A stretch of 64,000 nt of DNA from NCBI GenBank assembly GCA_966250335.1, contig CBINGZ010000001.1, positions 124,001-188,000 on the forward strand, read 5' to 3'. The notes under the pieces are model-generated. The model was not told the origin of the DNA. It searched no databases and was given only the letters and a program-made list of their open reading frames with translations. The stretch comes from OLB7 sp966250335 (lineage in GTDB: Bacteria > Bacteroidota > Ignavibacteria > OLB7). Made by a program: the position numbers and the translations under genes. This document shows positions 7,376 to 17,096 of this stretch, piece after piece; position 1 is the stretch's first letter, and the number at the start of each line of letters is the position of its first letter.

Positions 7376-9190
7376 ATGATGCACGAGGTCTTCATGCTCG
7401 CCGCGCTGTTGATCCTTGCAACCGCCGGAGCCACGGCACAGGCACAACAGCCTCAGTGGAAGATCTTCGGCCATCTGCTGGAAGCGCGCTCGCGCTTCTC
7501 CGTTGCCGCTCTGGGAGAAGGAAAGGTCCTGGTCATGGGAGGATTCGGAGTTACGAAACCTTGGAACACCGTACCGCTCAAGACATGCGAACTGATCGAC
7601 ATCAATGAGGGAACGATCACCCCCGCTCCGCCGATGCTTGGAGCACGAGCGGAGTTCGTGGCCCTTCATACGCCCGACTCGAACATCGTGATCATCGGCG
7701 GCAACAGCGGCACGTTCAACGGAGGTACCTCCGTCAAGACGGTCGATCTGTACGACAGGGTAAAGGAGGAGTGGCGAAATCTGGGGAATCTACTACTGCC
7801 GCGCCGGCAGCATGTCGCGGTCTTCATCAACGACCACGAAATTCTTGTCGCAGGAGGAAGGGATGTCGAGACCAGCACGACGAACGAGGCCGAGATCTTC
7901 GACATCGCCACCGGGAAGAGTCGGAGGATCGAACCGTTCACCTTCCCCATCAATTCCGCCGTGGCAGGGCGGACAAGCAAGGGCGATATCATCGTCACGG
8001 CCGGCAGAGACGGAGGCCCCAACGGCCAACGGAGCCGTACCGTCTATCGATTCACTCCCCCGAGCACATGGGATTCGGCAGCTACGCTCACTGCTCCGCT
8101 TCAGGGTCCCCACCTCCTCAGGCTCTGGGATGGGCGACTCCTCCTTTCAGGGGGCTCGCACCAGGAGGTACCGATCGATTTCAGCGACGAGGTGCAGATC
8201 GAGAACAGCGGCGTCTGGAGCACCCTGGCCCGCATGGCCAGCGAACGGCAGTGGGGCTCGGCTGCGCAATGGAACGGAGACACGATTATCACAATGGGGG
8301 GCTTCGATAATAACGACGTCATACTCCGACAGACCGACTGGATCAACATCCGAACCGGCGAACGGACCCAAGGCCCGAGCCTCCTGCACGGACACAAATG
8401 GTTCGAGGCGATTTCGGTCCCTGTCGCGTTCGACCCCGAGTCGCCGGAGACCCCCACGGCGTCGGTCATTCTAGCCATCGGCGGCGAGAGCGACACGGTA
8501 TCGCATACCATGGCGGTGGAGATCCTGGAGACGGTCTGCACTCCCCTGACCGTTGCGTCCCCCCTCTCCGGAGGCTCGTTCACCCTCGATTCGATAGAAG
8601 TGCATCAGCCGCGCTGCGGGGAGATCCGCATCGCCAACAACGGCAGGACTCCGATGGTGATCTCGGACGGCGTTCTCGACAGGAACATGGCGTTCTTTAC
8701 AGCCTCCGGTCAGTTTCCCATGACGATCGCGCCGGGAGAGGAGAAGAAGATCCGTCTCTGCTTTCTGCCGGAATCTCCGGGCGAATACCGGGATACTCTC
8801 CGTCTCATGACCGAATGCAGCCCGACCGCACTGCCGCTCCTCTCCCATGGAACGGCGCCCCATACCAGCGGCACGAACGATGGACCGAACCGCTCTCCCA
8901 TAGGAGTCACGGCCGTCCTCTTTCCGAACCCCGCATCGAGCCGGATCACCATACAACTCCGACACCCGGAAAGCGGGCATCCCCTGGATGCCGAGTGTAC
9001 TCTCCACGATCTTCTCGGCAGTATCGTGGCGCGCGGCCGGTATGTAGCAGCAGCCTCTCCCGGCAACGGCGGAGGGTACACCGAAGGAGAATACAGGATC
9101 GATGTGGAGGGAATCCCCTCAGGCACGTATATCGTCTCGGTTGCCACCCGTCAGGGAACCGAGACCTTCTCCGTGGTCGTCTCGCACTAG
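7376..9190 (+). CDS. Secreted kelch-repeat protein with a type IX sorting domain
   Basis: This has about 604 residues with a signal peptide (MLAALLILATAGATAQA). Six or seven kelch blades follow (VLVMGGFG, IVIIGGNSG, ILVAGGRD, IIVTAGRDGG, LLLSGGSH, IITMGGFD, ILAIGGES). After these come an Ig-like ASH/choice-of-anchor domain at about 390-500 and a C-terminal Por sorting domain (VLFPNPASSRITIQL near 520). It should be exported by Sec and then by the type IX system to the surface. The start is uncertain: ATGs at 7376 and 7379 give the best signal peptide, with upstream in-frame starts at 7261 and 7316. A hairpin terminator follows. Confidence 0.8.
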   Translation: MMHEVFMLAALLILATAGATAQAQQPQWKIFGHLLEARSRFSVAALGEGKVLVMGGFGVTKPWNTVPLKTCELIDINEGTITPAPPMLGARAEFVALHTPDSNIVIIGGNSGTFNGGTSVKTVDLYDRVKEEWRNLGNLLLPRRQHVAVFINDHEILVAGGRDVETSTTNEAEIFDIATGKSRRIEPFTFPINSAVAGRTSKGDIIVTAGRDGGPNGQRSRTVYRFTPPSTWDSAATLTAPLQGPHLLRLWDGRLLLSGGSHQEVPIDFSDEVQIENSGVWSTLARMASERQWGSAAQWNGDTIITMGGFDNNDVILRQTDWINIRTGERTQGPSLLHGHKWFEAISVPVAFDPESPETPTASVILAIGGESDTVSHTMAVEILETVCTPLTVASPLSGGSFTLDSIEVHQPRCGEIRIANNGRTPMVISDGVLDRNMAFFTASGQFPMTIAPGEEKKIRLCFLPESPGEYRDTLRLMTECSPTALPLLSHGTAPHTSGTNDGPNRSPIGVTAVLFPNPASSRITIQLRHPESGHPLDAECTLHDLLGSIVARGRYVAAASPGNGGGYTEGEYRIDVEGIPSGTYIVSVATRQGTETFSVVVSH

Positions 9191-9221
9191 ATCCTCCGGG
9201 AAGTCGGATATTTGCCGGGCC

Positions 9222-9259
9222 GTTCGAGCTCGACCGGAACACTCCGGTCGGGCTCGAAC
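9222..9259 (+). terminator. Hairpin downstream of the kelch gene
   Basis: A 17-bp stem with a single mismatch and a 4-base loop (ACAC) begins 31 bp after the kelch stop codon. There is no long T run, so it could act with Rho or as an mRNA-stabilising end. Its position between two + genes supports termination. Confidence 0.55.
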
Positions 9260-9396
9260 CTTCGGGCCGGGAACCGATGGGCCAATCCGACGTCATCCAT
9301 ACGGCCCCGCTTCGCATCGGAGCGATCATCCACACATTATCGTTCAACGATATCCCCACAACCACCATGGAGAACCAGGTAACGCAGGAGAAGGGC

Positions 9397-9918
9397 ATGA
9401 CCCATACGATCCGGACCGGGTCGGACGAGATCGTCATCCGTCCCATATCGGACTCCGATTCGCTGGCCGAGCTGACCGATCTGCTCCACCGGGCCTACAA
9501 GCGGCTGGCGGATATGGGGCTCCGCTTCTTCGCCACCCATCAGACGGAGGAGCAGACGCGGGAACGGGTCGATGAGGGGGAATGCTTCGTGGCGACCCTG
9601 AAGGGAGCAGTGATCGGCACGATTGCCTACTACCCGAAGTCCCATCAGACCGTGGAGTGGTACGGTCGCCCGGACGTGGCCCATTTCGGACAGTTCGCCG
9701 TGGAGCCGGAACTGCAGCGGACGGGACTCGGGGCCGCGCTGCTGGAGTTCGTGGAACGGAAGGCCCGCGCCGACGGCTTCGCCGAGCTTGCTCTCGATAC
9801 CGCCGAGGGGGCGACCCATCTTATCGCCTACTACAGCGGCCGGGGCTACCGCTTCATCGACTATACAAACTGGGACGTCACCAATTATCGGAGCGTGATC
9901 ATGAGCAAGACGCTTTGA
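9397..9918 (+). CDS. GNAT-family N-acetyltransferase
   Basis: The product is 173 residues from the ATG at 9397, chosen because CAGGAG stands 6 bases upstream; an in-frame ATG at 9367 has no such site. The acetyl-CoA motif appears as FAVEPELQRTGLGAALLEFV near residue 108, followed by ALDTAEGATHLIAYYSGRGY, the usual GNAT C-terminal part. The substrate is unknown. No operon partner is obvious, since the next gene has its own promoter. Confidence 0.8.
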   Translation: MTHTIRTGSDEIVIRPISDSDSLAELTDLLHRAYKRLADMGLRFFATHQTEEQTRERVDEGECFVATLKGAVIGTIAYYPKSHQTVEWYGRPDVAHFGQFAVEPELQRTGLGAALLEFVERKARADGFAELALDTAEGATHLIAYYSGRGYRFIDYTNWDVTNYRSVIMSKTL

Positions 9919-9922
9919 TCCG

Positions 9923-9953
9923 TTTGAATCCGATCGCGGTCTGGCTACATTAC
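9923..9953 (+). promoter_or_regulatory. Predicted Bacteroidota-type promoter of the GH20-like gene
   Basis: TTTG at 9923-9926, a 19-base spacer, and TACATTAC at 9946-9953 fit the Bacteroidota -33/-7 promoter. It starts right after the acetyltransferase stop codon and 38 bases before the next ATG. Confidence 0.5.
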
Positions 9954-9991
9954 GCGCCTGCGGAGACTCCCTTCCAACCGATGGCCGAATC

Positions 9992-12784
9992 ATGAAACGA
10001 ATCCTCTTCCCCCTGCTCCTTCTCCTGATCGCCGCCGTCGCCGGCACGGCGCAGACAGCTTCGATCCTCACGCTCCATCCGCCGCCGAAATCGGCGTTCC
10101 AGCGGAACGGACAGTTCACGCTGAACAAGAGCACGTCGCTCTTCATCTCCGATCATCCGGACGACGGAACGCTCCGCGCCATGGCCTGGCTCCAGGCCCG
10201 GTTGAAGGAACGGATCGGCGACACCCTGAAGGTGATCACGGTGAAGGAGTTCAAGGGAGGACCGATCATGGCGGTGGGAACGCTCGCCGGCGCCGATTCG
10301 GCCATGATCTACCATATCCGGCGAATGATGCCGCCGGGCGAGACGATGCCGGAACATACCGGAGGATATATCCTCGATATCTCCCAGGGAGCCGTGGCGC
10401 TGATCGGCACGGACGCGGAGGGAGCGTTCAACGGGGTTGCCACGCTCCTCCAGTTGATCGACCCGAAGGAGGGAACGGCCGTGCTCCGCGCGGCACATAT
10501 CATGGACTACCCGGACTACCCGATCCGCTGGGTCTTCTCGCAGCACAACCTGCGCGGGACGAACGCCATCACGGAGCTCCGATCGATCCAGGATACGATG
10601 GCCGCCTACAAGCTCAACGGCCTTCAGCAGAACGATTTCAAGTACGCCATCCTCGGCGAACAGCCCGACTACTACTTCGACAGCGTCGCCCGGCTGAAGA
10701 CCCTCTCCTCCGAACGGAACATCGAGATCATCCCCGGCGTCGCCGGCATCGGCTACAGCTCCGGGCTCCTCTGGCACGACCCGAACCTGGCCGAAGGGTT
10801 CCCGGCCTACGCCGCCTACAGGATCGAAGGAGATACCGGCCGCCTTATCACCGATCCGCAGATGACCCTGCCGAACGGCGGGTTCGAGGCCGTGGACGGA
10901 AACGGGAAGTTCACCGGCTGGAGCTTCTACGACGGCCAGACCAACGACGCCAACGTCTTCGTCGACAAAACGATCTTCCGGTCGGGAACGGCCAGCGCCC
11001 GCTGCACGAACTTCCGGTCGGGCGACCAGGCGGGGATCGGCAACTGCCGATTCTCCAGAAAGGTCGATTGCCAGCCGTTCGGCCATTATCTCCTCTCCGC
11101 CTGGGTCCGCACCAAGGATCTGAACGGAGGCGAGGTGCGCCTTCTGGCGATCGGCATGAACGACACGGGAGGAACGCGCGTCCTTACCTACACGGCGTTT
11201 TCGCTCCCCGCCACGACCTCCGACTGGACGAAGGTGGAAGTCCCGTTCAACACGCTCGACTTCCCCCAGGTACAACTCTACGCGGGGATCTGGGGGGGAG
11301 AGGAAGGGACGATATGGTGGGACGACGTCACGGTGACCGCGGCGGGGCTGACCAACGTCCTCCGCCGTGACGGGACGCCGTTCACGCTGAAACAGGCAAA
11401 GGTGGGAGGAACGTCGTTTGCCGAGGGGATCGACTTCGCTCCGGTCGTCGACACCGTCATGGCGAAGAACCACGGCAGTTACGGTCCCTACCACCAGCCG
11501 CCGACGTTGCGCAGGCTTCCCGGCGGATCTCTCAAGAACGGCGACACGGTTCTCGCATCGTTCTATCATCCGTTGACGACCGTCGCGGATATCGAGGGGA
11601 ACGGGTCGGTGATGGTCTGCCTCTCCGAGGATACCCTCTACACGCTCATCGCCGATCAGATCTCCCGCGTCGATGATCTCTACTCCCCCTCGCATTTCTT
11701 CCTGGGACATGATGAGATCCGGGCGATGAACCACGACCTCGCCTGTACGTCGCGCGACATGACCCCGGCGGAGCTTCTCGCCGACAACCTGACGCGATCC
11801 CTTGCGATCGTCGATACGGTCCACCCCGACGCCTACACCTATGTATGGAGCGATATGTTCGACTCGCTCCACAACGCCCACGACGATTACTATCTGGTCA
11901 ACGGCGATCTTACCGGTGTCTGGGACCTGATCCCCCGCTCGGTCACGATCGTCAACTGGAACAGCGCGGAGAGCTTCACCAGTCCCGAGTGGTTCGCCGG
12001 GCAGGGATTCAACCAGATCGTCACCCCCTTCTACGACAACCCGGCCCCCAGCGCGATCCACGCATGGCGCATGGGAGTGGAAGGGCTTCCCAACATCCAC
12101 GGCATGATGTATACGACATGGCAGTCCGATTTCAGCCTGCTGAAGCCGTATGCCTACTATGCGTGGGGAGCGGGACCGTATATCGTCCACACGCCGCTCG
12201 ACTCGGCGGGGATGATAAAGGTCGTGCCGGGAGATTCCGTAAGAATCGAGGCGATCATCCAGAGCGACCCGTACAGCACGCTCGACTACATCGACGAGGC
12301 GACCGCGAGAATCACTGTGGGAACGAACCTTCCCACACTTGAGGAGGTGAAACTGACCCGTGACACCGGGAATCTCTACATCGGCTACTCGCATCTGGCG
12401 GCCCAGCGGAAGACGTTCACCTATCATATCGAAGCCGCCGACTATTACGGCCTGACGCGCAGAACGCCGGAGTATCTCGTCTCGCTCGGCACCAGCGCCG
12501 CGCCTGAAACGCCGGAAATCGCATCGCGATACAAGCTTGCGGTCTTCCCCAACCCCGCCTCCGGCGTCACGACGGTCAGGATCACGACCCCCGGCCCCGG
12601 CGCATGGGAGCTGAGCGTGGTCGATCTTCTGGGGCGCACGCTTCTTACCCGCATCGGAGAAAACGATCTGGCGGCCGAACGGAGCGTATCGATCGACGTC
12701 GGCGCGCTCCCTCCGGGGCTCTACCACTGCGTGCTGCGGACGGCCGACGTTACCATGGCACAACGCTTCACGGTGTCTCGGTAA
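9992..12784 (+). CDS. Secreted GH20-like beta-hexosaminidase-family protein with type IX sorting domain
   Basis: This 930-residue protein has a signal peptide (residues 1-21). A GH20b-like alpha/beta domain covers about 30-160 (GGYILDISQGAVALIGTDAE). A TIM-barrel-like region then begins (DYPDYPIRWVFSQHNLRG). It is interrupted at about 290-455 by a carbohydrate-binding-like beta domain (LPNGGFEAVDGNGKFTGW to GTIWWDDVTVTAAG). The barrel resumes with FFLGHDEIRAMNHD near 570, where the D-E pair matches the GH20 catalytic pair. The C-terminus is a Por sorting domain (VFPNPASGVTTVRI near 850). It likely removes terminal N-acetylhexosamines outside the cell, though GH20 membership needs a profile search. 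Confidence 0.7.
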   Translation: MKRILFPLLLLLIAAVAGTAQTASILTLHPPPKSAFQRNGQFTLNKSTSLFISDHPDDGTLRAMAWLQARLKERIGDTLKVITVKEFKGGPIMAVGTLAGADSAMIYHIRRMMPPGETMPEHTGGYILDISQGAVALIGTDAEGAFNGVATLLQLIDPKEGTAVLRAAHIMDYPDYPIRWVFSQHNLRGTNAITELRSIQDTMAAYKLNGLQQNDFKYAILGEQPDYYFDSVARLKTLSSERNIEIIPGVAGIGYSSGLLWHDPNLAEGFPAYAAYRIEGDTGRLITDPQMTLPNGGFEAVDGNGKFTGWSFYDGQTNDANVFVDKTIFRSGTASARCTNFRSGDQAGIGNCRFSRKVDCQPFGHYLLSAWVRTKDLNGGEVRLLAIGMNDTGGTRVLTYTAFSLPATTSDWTKVEVPFNTLDFPQVQLYAGIWGGEEGTIWWDDVTVTAAGLTNVLRRDGTPFTLKQAKVGGTSFAEGIDFAPVVDTVMAKNHGSYGPYHQPPTLRRLPGGSLKNGDTVLASFYHPLTTVADIEGNGSVMVCLSEDTLYTLIADQISRVDDLYSPSHFFLGHDEIRAMNHDLACTSRDMTPAELLADNLTRSLAIVDTVHPDAYTYVWSDMFDSLHNAHDDYYLVNGDLTGVWDLIPRSVTIVNWNSAESFTSPEWFAGQGFNQIVTPFYDNPAPSAIHAWRMGVEGLPNIHGMMYTTWQSDFSLLKPYAYYAWGAGPYIVHTPLDSAGMIKVVPGDSVRIEAIIQSDPYSTLDYIDEATARITVGTNLPTLEEVKLTRDTGNLYIGYSHLAAQRKTFTYHIEAADYYGLTRRTPEYLVSLGTSAAPETPEIASRYKLAVFPNPASGVTTVRITTPGPGAWELSVVDLLGRTLLTRIGENDLAAERSVSIDVGALPPGLYHCVLRTADVTMAQRFTVSR

Positions 12785-13008
12785 CGAAATGGGGGGTTCG
12801 CGTGTTTATATCTTCAGCCAACCCTCGTTCACGTCAGAACCAGCAGACGGCGGTCCATATACTCGCGCCCGGCATCCCTCCTTCGGGGAAGCCGGAAGAG
12901 CAGGGGAAGGAACGTGCATGAGGGTACGCCACCAGTGTCCACGCAGATCCGGCACCATGCCGGCGCGAACCATGAACCGGGAATCGGAGCAATTGAGGGA
13001 TGCGATAT

Positions 13009-13563
13009 ATGAACATGATACGACGGAGATCGATCGGGGGAGCCCTCCTCCCGGCGCTCGTCGTGCTCGGAATGGTTTCCGGGTGCAGCGGCGTCGAGTG
13101 GGAGGAGTTCGAGTCGGGTGAGGGAGCGTTCATGGTGACGATGCCGGGAACTCCCTCCGTACAGACGAGCGTCCTCAACACGCCGGCGGGGGCTCTCGAC
13201 CTTCACCTCTTTTCGGGTGAAGTAAACAGAATACGATATGTCGTCGGCTACTGCGACTACCCGGAGCGGGTGGCGCGGTTCGTGAACAACGAACGGCTGC
13301 TGGAGGATGTGCGGGAGGGAACCCTCTCCGCGGCGCGCGGCACGCTGATCGGTGAAGCGCCGGTAAGCCTGGGGACGCACCCGGGGAAGGAGATCCGGAT
13401 GAAGCTGCCCGACAGCCTGATGGAAGGGGGAGGGGGATATCGCTCCCGTCTCTTCGTCGTCGGCCCCCGCCTCTACCAGATCGCCGTCTCGGCGCCGGAC
13501 GACAGAGCGTTCACGGCCGAGGCCGATTCGTTCTTCAATTCGTTCAGACTGACCGACCGATAG
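13009..13563 (+). CDS. Lipoprotein of unknown function
   Basis: This has 184 residues with an export signal and lipobox (LGMVSGCSG, cysteine near residue 26). The rest is a compact soluble domain (GEGAFMVTMPGTPSVQT, later GGYRSRLFVVGPRLYQIAVS and ADSFFNSFRL). That layout resembles small envelope proteins in which an 'F-x-V-x-M-P' strand and a closing 'FFxSFRL' helix recur. The start at 13009 fits a GAGG site about 10 bases upstream; an in-frame ATG at 13000 is possible. Function is not recognised. Confidence 0.65.
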   Translation: MNMIRRRSIGGALLPALVVLGMVSGCSGVEWEEFESGEGAFMVTMPGTPSVQTSVLNTPAGALDLHLFSGEVNRIRYVVGYCDYPERVARFVNNERLLEDVREGTLSAARGTLIGEAPVSLGTHPGKEIRMKLPDSLMEGGGGYRSRLFVVGPRLYQIAVSAPDDRAFTAEADSFFNSFRLTDR

Positions 13564-13761
13564 GGGTCGGATATCCCGCAACGCCGACGACCGACGTTCG
13601 GGACCGACCCCGTTCACCCCATATCTCCAAGATTTATCGCGGCAATGTGATCTCCGCGGAGACTATTTTTGATCCGCTCATACGGACCACCGTATCGGCG
13701 CGGTCGGCCGCATCGGTACGGGACGTGTCCGCACACGGAACCTCTATCGACGTCCCACGCC

Positions 13762-15423
13762 ATGTACACAATCACCAGTTCCCCTTCCTGGAAAGCTCTG
13801 GCCGATCATTACCGGGAGAGCTCGTGGCTCCGGATGCGCGACCTCTTCGCGGATGATCCCGGCCGATTCGAGCGGTTCTCGCTGCAGGCGGGCAACCTCT
13901 TTCTCGACTACTCGAAGAACAGGATCACCGACAAGACCATGAAGCTCCTGCTCGACCTGGCCGAGACCGCCCACATCCGCCAGGAGATCAGAAAGATGTT
14001 CAACGGGGAGAAGATCAACGTCACCGAGAACCGTGCGGTGCTCCACACGGCGCTGCGCAACCGCTCGAACGAGCCGGTCATGGTCGACGGCCGCGATGTG
14101 ATGCCCGATGTGAACCGGGTGCTGGAGCAGATGCGCCGGTTCTCCGACTCGGTCAGAAAGGGCGAATGGAAGGGATATACCGGCGAGACGATCACCGATG
14201 TCGTGAATATCGGAATCGGAGGCTCCGATCTCGGTCCGGTCATGGCGACCGAGGCGCTCCGGCACTACGGAAGCCCCCATCTCACCCCTCATTTCGTCTC
14301 CAATGTGGACGGCACTCATATCGCGGAGACGCTGAAGCCCCTCGACCCCGCGCGGACCCTCTTCATCGTCGCCTCCAAGACCTTCACCACGCAGGAGACG
14401 CTCGCCAACGCCCGCACCGCCCGGAGCTGGCTGCTGGAACATGCGGGGGAGGAGTCGGCGATCCCACGCCATTTCGTGGCGCTCTCCACCAACGCCTCCG
14501 AGGTCGCCGCGTTCGGCATCGACACGACCAACATGTTCGAGTTCTGGGACTGGGTCGGGGGACGATACTCTCTCTGGTCGGCCATCGGGCTCTCGATCGC
14601 CATCTATATCGGTATGGATCATTTCGAGGAGCTTCTGGCGGGGGGATATGAGATCGATCTCCATTTCCGCAACGCCCCTCCGGACCGGAACATGCCGATC
14701 ATCATGGCGCTGCTCGGAATCTGGTACACCAATTTCATCGGCGCCCATTCCCATGCCGTGCTGCCGTACGACCAGTACCTCCACCGCTTCCCCGCCTATC
14801 TGCAGCAGGCGGATATGGAGAGCAACGGCAAGAGCGTGACGAGAATGGGGCTCCGCGCCGACTACGCCACCGGCCCGATCATCTGGGGAGAGCCGGGGAC
14901 CAACGGACAGCACGCCTTCTACCAGTTGATTCATCAGGGAACGCGGCTGGTCCCCGCCGACTTCATAGCCCCGGTCGAATCGCTCAACCCGGTCGGAAAT
15001 CATCATGAGCTGCTGATGGCGAACTTCTTCGCCCAGACCGAGGCGCTGATGCGGGGAAAGACCGAGCAGGAGGCGCGCGCCGAGATGGAGGCGACCGGCA
15101 TGAGTCGCAAAACGATCGAATATCTTCTTCCACACAAGGTCTTCGAGGGGAATCGTCCCACCAACAGCATCCTCATCCCCAAGCTCACCCCGGGAACGCT
15201 CGGCTCGCTGATCGCGCTCTACGAGCATAAGATCTTCGTGCAGGGGACCATCTGGAACGTCAACTCGTTCGATCAGTGGGGAGTCGAGCTGGGGAAACAG
15301 CTCGCAACCACGATTCTGCCGGAGCTGGAGGCGGACACCGAGACCTCCGGTCACGACTCCTCCACCAACGGACTCATCAACCGCTTCAAGAGCATGCGGC
15401 GCGGCATCGCGGAACCGGCATGA
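13762..15423 (+). CDS. pgi: Glucose-6-phosphate isomerase
   Basis: This 553-residue protein matches the usual length of long-form Pgi. It interconverts glucose 6-phosphate and fructose 6-phosphate in glycolysis and gluconeogenesis. Family signatures are VVNIGIGGSDLGPVMATEAL near 147, VASKTFTTQETLANA near 205, and the C-terminal NSFDQWGVELGKQLA near 500. The catalytic glutamate lies in ATGPIIWGEPGTNGQHAFYQL. The ATG at 13762 starts the conserved region; a longer frame to 13669 is not needed. The stop overlaps the next gene's start (ATGA), so the two are probably co-translated. Confidence 0.95.
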   Translation: MYTITSSPSWKALADHYRESSWLRMRDLFADDPGRFERFSLQAGNLFLDYSKNRITDKTMKLLLDLAETAHIRQEIRKMFNGEKINVTENRAVLHTALRNRSNEPVMVDGRDVMPDVNRVLEQMRRFSDSVRKGEWKGYTGETITDVVNIGIGGSDLGPVMATEALRHYGSPHLTPHFVSNVDGTHIAETLKPLDPARTLFIVASKTFTTQETLANARTARSWLLEHAGEESAIPRHFVALSTNASEVAAFGIDTTNMFEFWDWVGGRYSLWSAIGLSIAIYIGMDHFEELLAGGYEIDLHFRNAPPDRNMPIIMALLGIWYTNFIGAHSHAVLPYDQYLHRFPAYLQQADMESNGKSVTRMGLRADYATGPIIWGEPGTNGQHAFYQLIHQGTRLVPADFIAPVESLNPVGNHHELLMANFFAQTEALMRGKTEQEARAEMEATGMSRKTIEYLLPHKVFEGNRPTNSILIPKLTPGTLGSLIALYEHKIFVQGTIWNVNSFDQWGVELGKQLATTILPELEADTETSGHDSSTNGLINRFKSMRRGIAEPA

Positions 15424-16541
15424 GAAAGCATATCCTCGACCCCGAGCGGCTTCCCGACTTCACCAGGGAGACGCTGCGGATCGATCCTCTCCCCCGTGCC
15501 CAGACGATCCCGTCGAGCTGGTACGTCGACCCTATCTTCCATGACGCCGACCGGCAGGCGATCTTCCTCCGCACGTGGCAGGGGGTGGGACGCGCCGATC
15601 AGGTACGCTCCCCCGGCGACTATTTCCTGGCGACGGTGGGGGAGAACCCGATTATCGTGGCGCGAGGGAAGGACGACGTCGTGCGCGCCTTCTTCAACGT
15701 CTGCCGTCACCGCGGCGGACCGCTTGCAACCGAAGACGGGAACGCCGGCATGCTCCAGTGCGGCTACCACGGCTGGACCTACAGACTCGACGGCGCCCTG
15801 CGCGGCGTCCCGAAGTTCGACAGGGTGGAACTCTTCGACCGCTCGGAGTTCTGTCTCCGTACGATACATGTGGAGGTCTGGGAGGGACTCGTCTTCGTGA
15901 ATCTCTCCCCGGCCCCGACGCCGTTCGCCGCGACGGTGGGGGGAATCACGGAGAGGATCGCGCCGATATCGCTCGCATCGAAGCGGTTTCATCACAGGGT
16001 GGAGTACGAGGTGGCGTGCAACTGGAAGGTCTACGTGGACAACTACCTGGAGGGATATCACGTCCCGCTGGTCCATCCCGAACTCTTCTCGATGCTCGAT
16101 TACAACAACTACGTCACGGAGACCTATCCTTCCTACTCGTTGCAGTACAGCCCCATCAACCGCGACAGGAGCATCTACGAGGGGGCGTCCGGGGAATCGG
16201 AGGCGTACTACTACTTCATCTTCCCGAACTTCATGCTCAATATCCTGCCGGGCCGTCTCCAGACGAACCGGGTGATCCCGATCGCCGCCGACCGCTGCCG
16301 CGTGATCTTCGACTATTTCTACGACGACACCACATCCGAGGGGCGGGCCGCGGCGATTGCGGAGGATATCGACTACAGCGACAGAGTACAGGCCGAGGAT
16401 ATCGAGATCTGCGAACATGTCCAGCGCGGCCTCTCGTCGATCGCCTACGACCGCGGCCGGTTCTCCGTGGAATGCGAGGAGGGAGTCTATCACTTTCAGA
16501 CCCTGCTGAAGGAGCAGTACGAGCGGGCGTTTCCGATCTGA
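15420..16541 (+). CDS. Rieske-type oxygenase, alpha subunit
   Basis: This has 373 residues. The Rieske cluster ligands lie in CRHRGGPLA (near 97) and CGYHGWTY (near 118). The mononuclear iron site is in NWKVYVDNYLEGYHVPLVHP (near 203), with the bridging aspartate and two histidines. This is the layout of ring-hydroxylating and glycine-betaine/choline-type monooxygenases. It has no signal peptide. Its ATG overlaps the pgi stop codon. No reductase or ferredoxin partner is adjacent, so the electron source is unknown, as is the substrate. Confidence 0.85.
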   Translation: MRKHILDPERLPDFTRETLRIDPLPRAQTIPSSWYVDPIFHDADRQAIFLRTWQGVGRADQVRSPGDYFLATVGENPIIVARGKDDVVRAFFNVCRHRGGPLATEDGNAGMLQCGYHGWTYRLDGALRGVPKFDRVELFDRSEFCLRTIHVEVWEGLVFVNLSPAPTPFAATVGGITERIAPISLASKRFHHRVEYEVACNWKVYVDNYLEGYHVPLVHPELFSMLDYNNYVTETYPSYSLQYSPINRDRSIYEGASGESEAYYYFIFPNFMLNILPGRLQTNRVIPIAADRCRVIFDYFYDDTTSEGRAAAIAEDIDYSDRVQAEDIEICEHVQRGLSSIAYDRGRFSVECEEGVYHFQTLLKEQYERAFPI

Positions 16542-16675
16542 ACATCCCTCAAAAAAAGATGACGAAAACCTTCCGCGCCGGGAACTTCCCCCCCCGGGCG
16601 TTGGTTGTATGTACTGAGATGAATGATGATGGTTGATTGAATGAACATTATGGTGATTGTGACGGAGAAACGATA

Positions 16676-16795
16676 ATGAGAAACCTTGTACGCGGCCTGA
16701 TAGCAGGCTACGGAGCAAAGAAGATTGGTGGTGGCTGTCTTGGAACGATAATTGTCTTCATAATTCTTTACTGGCTTCTTGGATATGTTTTCTAA
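16676..16795 (+). CDS. 39-residue single-span membrane protein
   Basis: This short frame encodes a basic N-terminus (MRNLVRGLIAGYGAKKIGGG) followed by one strong membrane segment (LGTIIVFIILYWLLGYVF). GGAG lies about 8 bases before the ATG. The pattern 'GYGAKK-x-GGGC-x-GT-I-hydrophobic-YWLLGY' is familiar from tiny conserved membrane proteins in Bacteroidota and other groups, which supports it being real. Function is unknown. Its composition is A+T richer than the flanks. Confidence 0.65.
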   Translation: MRNLVRGLIAGYGAKKIGGGCLGTIIVFIILYWLLGYVF

Positions 16796-16953
16796 TCCAG
16801 TGATGAGGATGTCGAAGCGGGGTATAATCCAGGCAGAATATAGTATGACGCATGTGCTTCGAAGTGAAAGCACGAAGTATTGGAAGAATTGAATCGATAA
16901 TTCAGACTTCTATTACGTAAAAAACGCTAACGATTCAACATTCGTATATAAAC

Positions 16954-16979
16954 AAGGGGAGTGAGCAATCACTCCCCTT
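16954..16979 (+). terminator. Perfect 11-bp hairpin after the small membrane protein
   Basis: The arms AAGGGGAGTGA and TCACTCCCCTT are perfectly complementary around a 4-base loop (GCAA). There is no downstream T run on the plus strand. It lies between convergent genes, so a bidirectional terminator is likely. Confidence 0.6.
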
Positions 16980-17057
16980 GGTCGTTCAGACAACTGCGGC
17001 ACAGGACACGACGGACCTTCAGCGAACAACCTGAAGACGTCCGGTACGGGACAAGGG

Positions 17058-17096
17058 AAACCCCCTCGACTTCGGATTACTCGGGCGAGGGGGTTT
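17058..17096 (-). terminator. 11-bp hairpin after the SDR gene
   Basis: AAACCCCCTCG and CGAGGGGGTTT pair perfectly around a 17-base loop, 60 bp past the SDR stop on the minus strand. The A/T ends of the arms give a short A...T context resembling a bidirectional terminator. Confidence 0.55.

Noticed and set aside
9222..9259. Possible tRNA-like arm (GTTCGAGC)
   Set aside because: Only one hairpin is present; no acceptor, D or anticodon arms can be built around it.
9950..12763. 937-codon open frame on the minus strand
   Set aside because: It mirrors the real secreted glycosidase on the plus strand. High third-position G+C opens antisense frames, and its product has no signal peptide or recognisable domain. 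The same applies to 13744-15354 and 28841-30868.
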